From NCBI RefSeq assembly GCF_946220915.1, contig NZ_CAMIHH010000034.1, positions 1-27,498 on the forward strand: a stretch of DNA of 27,498 bases, in the 5' to 3' direction. Origin of the DNA: an uncultured Flavobacterium sp. (GTDB lineage Bacteria; Bacteroidota; Bacteroidia; Flavobacteriales; Flavobacteriaceae). The position numbers and the translations under genes are program-made. Under the pieces are notes generated by a model. That model saw only the letters and a list, made by a program, of their open reading frames with translations, did no database searches and was not told where the DNA came from. Below, in pieces: positions 23,600-27,498 of this stretch (positions are counted from its first letter, which is position 1; each line of letters begins with the position of its first letter).

Positions 23600-24666
23600 C
23601 AGAAGACTTCAACAACAGCCCGGAGGCTGAGGGAATAAATCTTGACAAAGGCGCACCGGCCAGTAACACTCCCGGCAGCGCACCGGAAACGGAAAGCATT
23701 AACTTTACCTCGCGGATAGACCTTGGCGGCCTGCAGCAAAGCATTGAGGCGGTAAAGGCAGAGCTTAGCTCTGTCATTGTAGGCCAGCACAAAATGGTTG
23801 ACCAGCTGCTGGTAGCCATACTTTCGAATGGGCATGTGCTGCTGGAAGGCGTGCCCGGCGTTGCCAAAACCATTACGGCAAAGCTGCTCGCAAAAACCCT
23901 GACACTCGGTTTTAGCAGGATACAATTCACGCCCGACCTTATGCCGTCAGACATACTGGGCACCTCAATGTATGATATATCATCATCAAAATTTAATTTC
24001 AGGAAAGGGCCCATATTTTCCAATTTTGTGCTGATCGATGAAATAAACCGTGCCCCGGCTAAAACCCAGGCGGCTTTATTTGAAGTAATGGAGGAGCGCC
24101 AGATAACCATAGAAGGAACTACCCACACCATGGAAGCGCCATTTTTGGTCATTGCCACACAAAACCCGATAGAGCAGGAAGGTACTTACCGGCTGCCCGA
24201 GGCGCAGCTGGACCGTTTCCTGTTCAAGATCGTGATCGACTATCCAAAGCTGGACGAGGAGGTTGCGATTCTACAGCGTGAAAATGCCCTGCATGACAGG
24301 GAAAAGCTCGAAAACATCAGGCAAATATTGTCGCAGGCCGATATCCTGAAATACCAGGGCATAGTAAAGCACATCGTTATCGAACCGCAACTGATACAAT
24401 ACATTGCCAAGATCGTGACCAACACCCGCGAAAATGCATTCCTCTACCTGGGCGCATCACCACGGGCTTCGATAGCCATACTTAATGCAGCCAAAGGCTT
24501 TGCGGCGCTTAGGGGAAGGGATTTTGTGACACCCGAAGATATTAAGGATTCGGCAATACCGGTACTGCGCCATAGGATAATGGTTGCACCCGAGCGTGAA
24601 ATGGAAGGCCTGACCAGTGAGCAGATCATCAAACAGATCGTAGACACCGTAGAAATACCACGCTAA
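23596..24666 (+). CDS. MoxR-family AAA+ ATPase
   Basis: A 356-residue cytoplasmic AAA+ ATPase of the MoxR group, a chaperone class that helps mature or activate partner proteins, often VWA-like. The first 40 residues are acidic and disordered. Clear motifs are Walker A EGVPGVAKT (84-92), Walker B VLIDEINRAP (145-154), RAPAKTQAALFEVMEERQ (152-169), sensor 1 ATQNP (187-191), and RLPEAQLDRFLFKI with the candidate arginine finger. The C-terminal lid domain contains GASPRASIAILNAAKGFAAL (sensor 2). Its partner is very probably the DUF58 protein encoded directly after with a 1-nt overlap. It overlaps the upstream gene by 4 nt. Confidence 0.95.
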   Translation: MTEDFNNSPEAEGINLDKGAPASNTPGSAPETESINFTSRIDLGGLQQSIEAVKAELSSVIVGQHKMVDQLLVAILSNGHVLLEGVPGVAKTITAKLLAKTLTLGFSRIQFTPDLMPSDILGTSMYDISSSKFNFRKGPIFSNFVLIDEINRAPAKTQAALFEVMEERQITIEGTTHTMEAPFLVIATQNPIEQEGTYRLPEAQLDRFLFKIVIDYPKLDEEVAILQRENALHDREKLENIRQILSQADILKYQGIVKHIVIEPQLIQYIAKIVTNTRENAFLYLGASPRASIAILNAAKGFAALRGRDFVTPEDIKDSAIPVLRHRIMVAPEREMEGLTSEQIIKQIVDTVEIPR

Positions 24667-25997
24667 TGAAGTGGTTTAAGCGCATATACCTCAATAACTT
24701 TTTTTTCTATGTGCTCATGGGCATTATGGTAGGCTTTGTGCTAGCCTATGTTTTTCCTGCGCTGTACAATGCCGCCTGGATATGCGTATATGCATTTGCC
24801 GGATTTACAGTTGTTGATTTCCTGCTTCTTTTTGCCTCTAACCAGCGTTTCGCCGGGACAAGGGTAATTACCGAAAAGCTATCCAACGGCGATGAAAACC
24901 CTGTGGTCATCCGTTTGGAAAGCGGCTACTCATTTCCTGTGTCGCTTCGCGTCATCGACGAAATTCCGGTACAGTTCCAGGTGCGCAATTTTAGCGTAAG
25001 CCGTACGGTAAGTGCCGGTGGGGCGGATAGTTTTGAGTACTTCCTGAGGCCCACCGAGCGCGGCGAGTACCACTTTGGCAGCCTTAATGTGTATGTATCT
25101 TCGCCGTTGCGCCTGGTATCACGCAGGTTTATTTTTGAATCGGGGCAAATGGTGCCTTCTTATCCTTCTTATATTCAGTTGCGCAAGTATGACCTCATGG
25201 CATTCTCGAACAGGCTTTTTGAATACGGCCTGAAGAAGATACGCCGCATAGGCCATACGATGGAATTTGAACAGATAAAGGACTATGTGGGCGGCGATGA
25301 CATACGAACCATTAACTGGAAGGCAACGGCCAAAAGGAACCAGCTTATGGTAAACCAGTTCCAGGACGAGCGCTCGCAAAATGTTTACATGGCCATTGAT
25401 AAAGGGCGAGTGATGAAAATGCCATTCAACGGGCTGAGCCTGCTGGATTATTCCATTAACTCGACATTGGTTTTATCGAACATCATCCTTAAAAAGGGCG
25501 ATAAGGCCGGGATGTTCACGTTCTCGAAAATAGTGGAAAACCGGGTGGCTGCCGACAGGCGTTCCCTACAGATGCAGCGCATCATGGAAACATTGTATAA
25601 TGTGAACACTAATTTTTTTGAGAGTGATTTTGGGAGGCTGTACGCCGATATCAAAAAGAACATCACGCAGCGCAGCCTTGTACTTCTATATACCAATTTT
25701 GAAACGCTGGACGGGCTCAGGCGCCAGTTGCCGTATCTTAAAGGCATTGCTAAAAGCCACCTTTTGGTGGTTGTATTTTTTGAAAATGTGGAGCTTGAGG
25801 AACTCATGCATAAGAAAGCCGTCAACATCCAGGAAATTTATGACCAGGTAATTGCCGAAAAATTTGCCTTTGAAAAAAGGCTGATCGTGAATGAGCTGAA
25901 AAAATACGGCATTTATTCGGTGCTGACGAGGCCTGAGGATCTTACCGTAGAGAGCATTAACAAATATCTTGAAATTAAGGCAAGGGGTATTTTATAA
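24666..25997 (+). CDS. DUF58-domain membrane protein
   Basis: A 443-residue protein with two N-terminal TM segments (about 12-32 and 36-57). A periplasmic-like beta domain follows (about 65-160), then the DUF58 signature KDYVGGDDIRTINWKATAKR (205-224) with QFQDERSQNVYMAID. DUF58 is a degenerate von Willebrand A fold. Here the position of the metal-binding DxSxS reads DKGRV (245-249), so the usual MIDAS serines are absent. The last part holds VWA-like strands (SLVLLYTNFE; HLLVVVFFENVEL). MoxR ATPases act with such proteins, and the start overlaps the MoxR stop by 1 nt. The next gene has its own promoter 33 to 64 bases upstream of its start. Confidence 0.92.
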   Translation: MKWFKRIYLNNFFFYVLMGIMVGFVLAYVFPALYNAAWICVYAFAGFTVVDFLLLFASNQRFAGTRVITEKLSNGDENPVVIRLESGYSFPVSLRVIDEIPVQFQVRNFSVSRTVSAGGADSFEYFLRPTERGEYHFGSLNVYVSSPLRLVSRRFIFESGQMVPSYPSYIQLRKYDLMAFSNRLFEYGLKKIRRIGHTMEFEQIKDYVGGDDIRTINWKATAKRNQLMVNQFQDERSQNVYMAIDKGRVMKMPFNGLSLLDYSINSTLVLSNIILKKGDKAGMFTFSKIVENRVAADRRSLQMQRIMETLYNVNTNFFESDFGRLYADIKKNITQRSLVLLYTNFETLDGLRRQLPYLKGIAKSHLLVVVFFENVELEELMHKKAVNIQEIYDQVIAEKFAFEKRLIVNELKKYGIYSVLTRPEDLTVESINKYLEIKARGIL

Positions 25998-26029
25998 TAT
26001 TAAGGCTAAAAGTATCAGGTGATCAAATA

Positions 26030-26061
26030 TTTGTAAAACTTGCGGGAAATATATACTTTTG
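26030..26061 (+). promoter_or_regulatory. Consensus Bacteroidota promoter for the metalloprotease gene
   Basis: TTTG at 26030-26033, 20 bases, then TACTTTTG at 26054-26061. Both elements match the published TTTG/TAnnTTTG consensus exactly. It is the best promoter in the window, 32 bases upstream of the ATG at 26094, giving a leader of about 25 bases. Confidence 0.8.
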
Positions 26062-26093
26062 TTAACATAATTTAACAACCAAACCTCCTGCAA

Positions 26094-27498
26094 ATGAAAC
26101 TCATTTCTTTACTTGGCGCTTTGCTGCTGAGCTGTGGCGTTTATTCACAGGCACATGAATGTGGTACAGATTGGATCAACCAGCAATATGTAAATGCGCA
26201 TCCCGAAATTTTTGCAAAAAGGATGCTATTTGATCAAAACATCGCAGCACAAAGCAATCATTTGCATAGGTCTGCACAAAATCAGGTTTACGAAATACCG
26301 GTAGTAGTGCACATAGTGCACACAGGTGAAGCTGTGGGGACATATTACAATCCATCCGATGCCGCGATAGAAAGCTGGCTTGATTATACTAACGATATTT
26401 TTGCCGCAACGGCTCCGGGTTTTAGCTCATCGGCGGTAATACCTGTACGATTTGTGCTTGCCAGGAGAGACCAGCAATGCAACGCCACCGACGGTATCGT
26501 AAGGGTAAATGCTTCATCCATTCCGCAATATGCGCAGCACGGCATCATGCTTGATAGCCCTACCGGTGCAGATTACCGTGATGTCCTGGAGTTAAGCCGC
26601 TGGGACCCGCACTTTTATTATAACATATATGTTGTAAGGCAATTGGGGAGTTCTGCTGGTGTGGCTTTTCTCCCTGGGACTGATAGCGAAAGTGACGGCA
26701 CTTTTGTAGTTGCCGGCACTATAACAACTAATGATACCACAGGTGCGCATGAGTTAGGGCATTCCTTAGGCTTGCATCATGTCTTTGGTACTGCGACCGG
26801 CAACTCATGCCCGCCAAACCAAAACTGCATGCTTGATAATGACATGGTTTGTGATACTGCCCCGGTTTCGAGGATGTTCAATATCAGCCCATTCCCTACA
26901 AACGATGTTATCAACCCATGCAGTGGTGTTAACTATAACAACGAGCAGAGCAATGTCATGAATTATAGTACCGTGAAAAATAACTTTACCCAAGGGCAAT
27001 CTGACCGTGCCATTGCCCAACTGCTGGAATACAGGCAGGATTTGCTTGATTCGAATGGAGAACTTGAACCGGATGGTATTTCAAGCCCTGTAATTGCCAA
27101 CTGTCAGCCAGAAGGCACTGCAAGTGAAGAAGGCTTTGAAATGGGGCCTGTAAAAGTGGTTTTTGGGAATATCAATAATCCATCGAATGCCCGTATTGGG
27201 AATACGCCATCGTATATCGACTATGTTCAGATGAGCTGTCTTTCCCCTGCACTTTCAACTTCAATCCATTCAACTACGCCAACAATGCTACAGGTTGCCA
27301 TATTGTCAAATGACCAGGTAATCGCTGCATACATTGATTATAATAACAACGGAATTTTTGATAACGATCTTGAGCTTGTCGTTCATCAGGATCAGGATGC
27401 TTACACTACAGCAAATTATGCCATAACGCCTCCTGCCAGTTGTGTTAAAAATGTTCCGTTGAGAATGCGCATCATCTCTGATTTTACGACTACAGTGT
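26094..27498 (+). CDS. Secreted M43-type zinc metalloprotease with GEVED domain (cut by window end)
   Basis: At least 468 codons are open from ATG 26094 to the window edge; the C-terminus is missing. A signal peptide (MKLISLLGALLLSCGVYSQ) is followed by a short pro-region. The metzincin zinc site is complete: HELGHSLGLHH, with His219, Glu220, His223 and His229 and Gly226 at the conserved place. A Met-turn follows near Met289 (NVMNYS). The strands EIPVVVHIVHTG and the DTTGAHELGH context fit peptidase family M43 (pappalysin/cytophagalysin). After about residue 340 a GEVED domain begins (AAYIDYNNNGIFDNDLE, near 411-427). I expect a T9SS sorting tail beyond the edge. An LLSC stretch weakly resembles a lipobox, but cleavage after YSQ is more likely. 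Confidence 0.9.
   Translation, partial: MKLISLLGALLLSCGVYSQAHECGTDWINQQYVNAHPEIFAKRMLFDQNIAAQSNHLHRSAQNQVYEIPVVVHIVHTGEAVGTYYNPSDAAIESWLDYTNDIFAATAPGFSSSAVIPVRFVLARRDQQCNATDGIVRVNASSIPQYAQHGIMLDSPTGADYRDVLELSRWDPHFYYNIYVVRQLGSSAGVAFLPGTDSESDGTFVVAGTITTNDTTGAHELGHSLGLHHVFGTATGNSCPPNQNCMLDNDMVCDTAPVSRMFNISPFPTNDVINPCSGVNYNNEQSNVMNYSTVKNNFTQGQSDRAIAQLLEYRQDLLDSNGELEPDGISSPVIANCQPEGTASEEGFEMGPVKVVFGNINNPSNARIGNTPSYIDYVQMSCLSPALSTSIHSTTPTMLQVAILSNDQVIAAYIDYNNNGIFDNDLELVVHQDQDAYTTANYAITPPASCVKNVPLRMRIISDFTTTV

Noticed and set aside
23568..24158. Minus-strand open frame of 196 codons
   Set aside because: Antisense to the MoxR ATPase, whose Walker motifs prove the plus frame.
1..27498. CRISPR arrays, tRNA or rRNA genes, insertion sequences and prophage genes
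   Set aside because: I found no regular spaced repeats, no tRNA-like cloverleaf in the gaps, and no transposase, integrase or structural phage protein.

Overview
The window looks like a chromosomal segment of a Bacteroidota bacterium, most likely family Flavobacteriaceae and plausibly Flavobacterium. The grounds are secreted proteins ending in type IX secretion (T9SS) sorting tails, GEVED domains, a multi-repeat DUF349 protein, several promoters of the Bacteroidota form TTG-N17-23-TAnnTTTG, and the gene order rel - small secreted gene - fur - purA. Coding density is high. I see no rRNA, tRNA, CRISPR array, transposase or phage gene.

Layout. (1) 1-2278, plus strand: the end of a MazE-like antitoxin, a MazF toxin, MazG nucleotide pyrophosphohydrolase and a secreted protein of unknown function, packed with overlaps or tiny gaps. 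The toxin is clearly more AT-rich than mazG. (2) 2352-10099, minus strand: an OstA/LptA-like protein, a class III aminotransferase, a TPR protein, shikimate dehydrogenase (aroE) and a five-repeat DUF349 protein. Terminators lie after the TPR gene and at the convergent junction near 2303. (3) 10405-15178, plus strand: two secreted T9SS proteins that share an N-terminal module of about 185 residues, one of 286 aa and one of 1270 aa. (4) 15265-20653, minus strand: an RDD membrane protein, a long Rel/SpoT ppGpp enzyme, a small secreted protein, a Fur-family regulator and adenylosuccinate synthase (purA). (5) 20674-25997, plus strand: a tight operon of SpoIIM-like, DUF4129, DUF4350, MoxR ATPase and DUF58 proteins, divergent from the RDD gene by only 20 nt. 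(6) 26094 to the window end: a secreted M43-type zinc metalloprotease with a GEVED domain, cut by the window edge and preceded by an exact consensus promoter.

How the genes may work together. The mazE-mazF-mazG group joins an mRNA-cleaving toxin to a nucleotide house-cleaning enzyme. The Rel enzyme, Fur and PurA lie in a block linking stringent response, metal-dependent regulation and purine synthesis. The least understood system is the RDD/SpoIIM/DUF4129/DUF4350/MoxR/DUF58 cluster. It combines five predicted membrane proteins with one AAA+ ATPase and resembles a membrane-associated remodelling machine with no assigned substrate.
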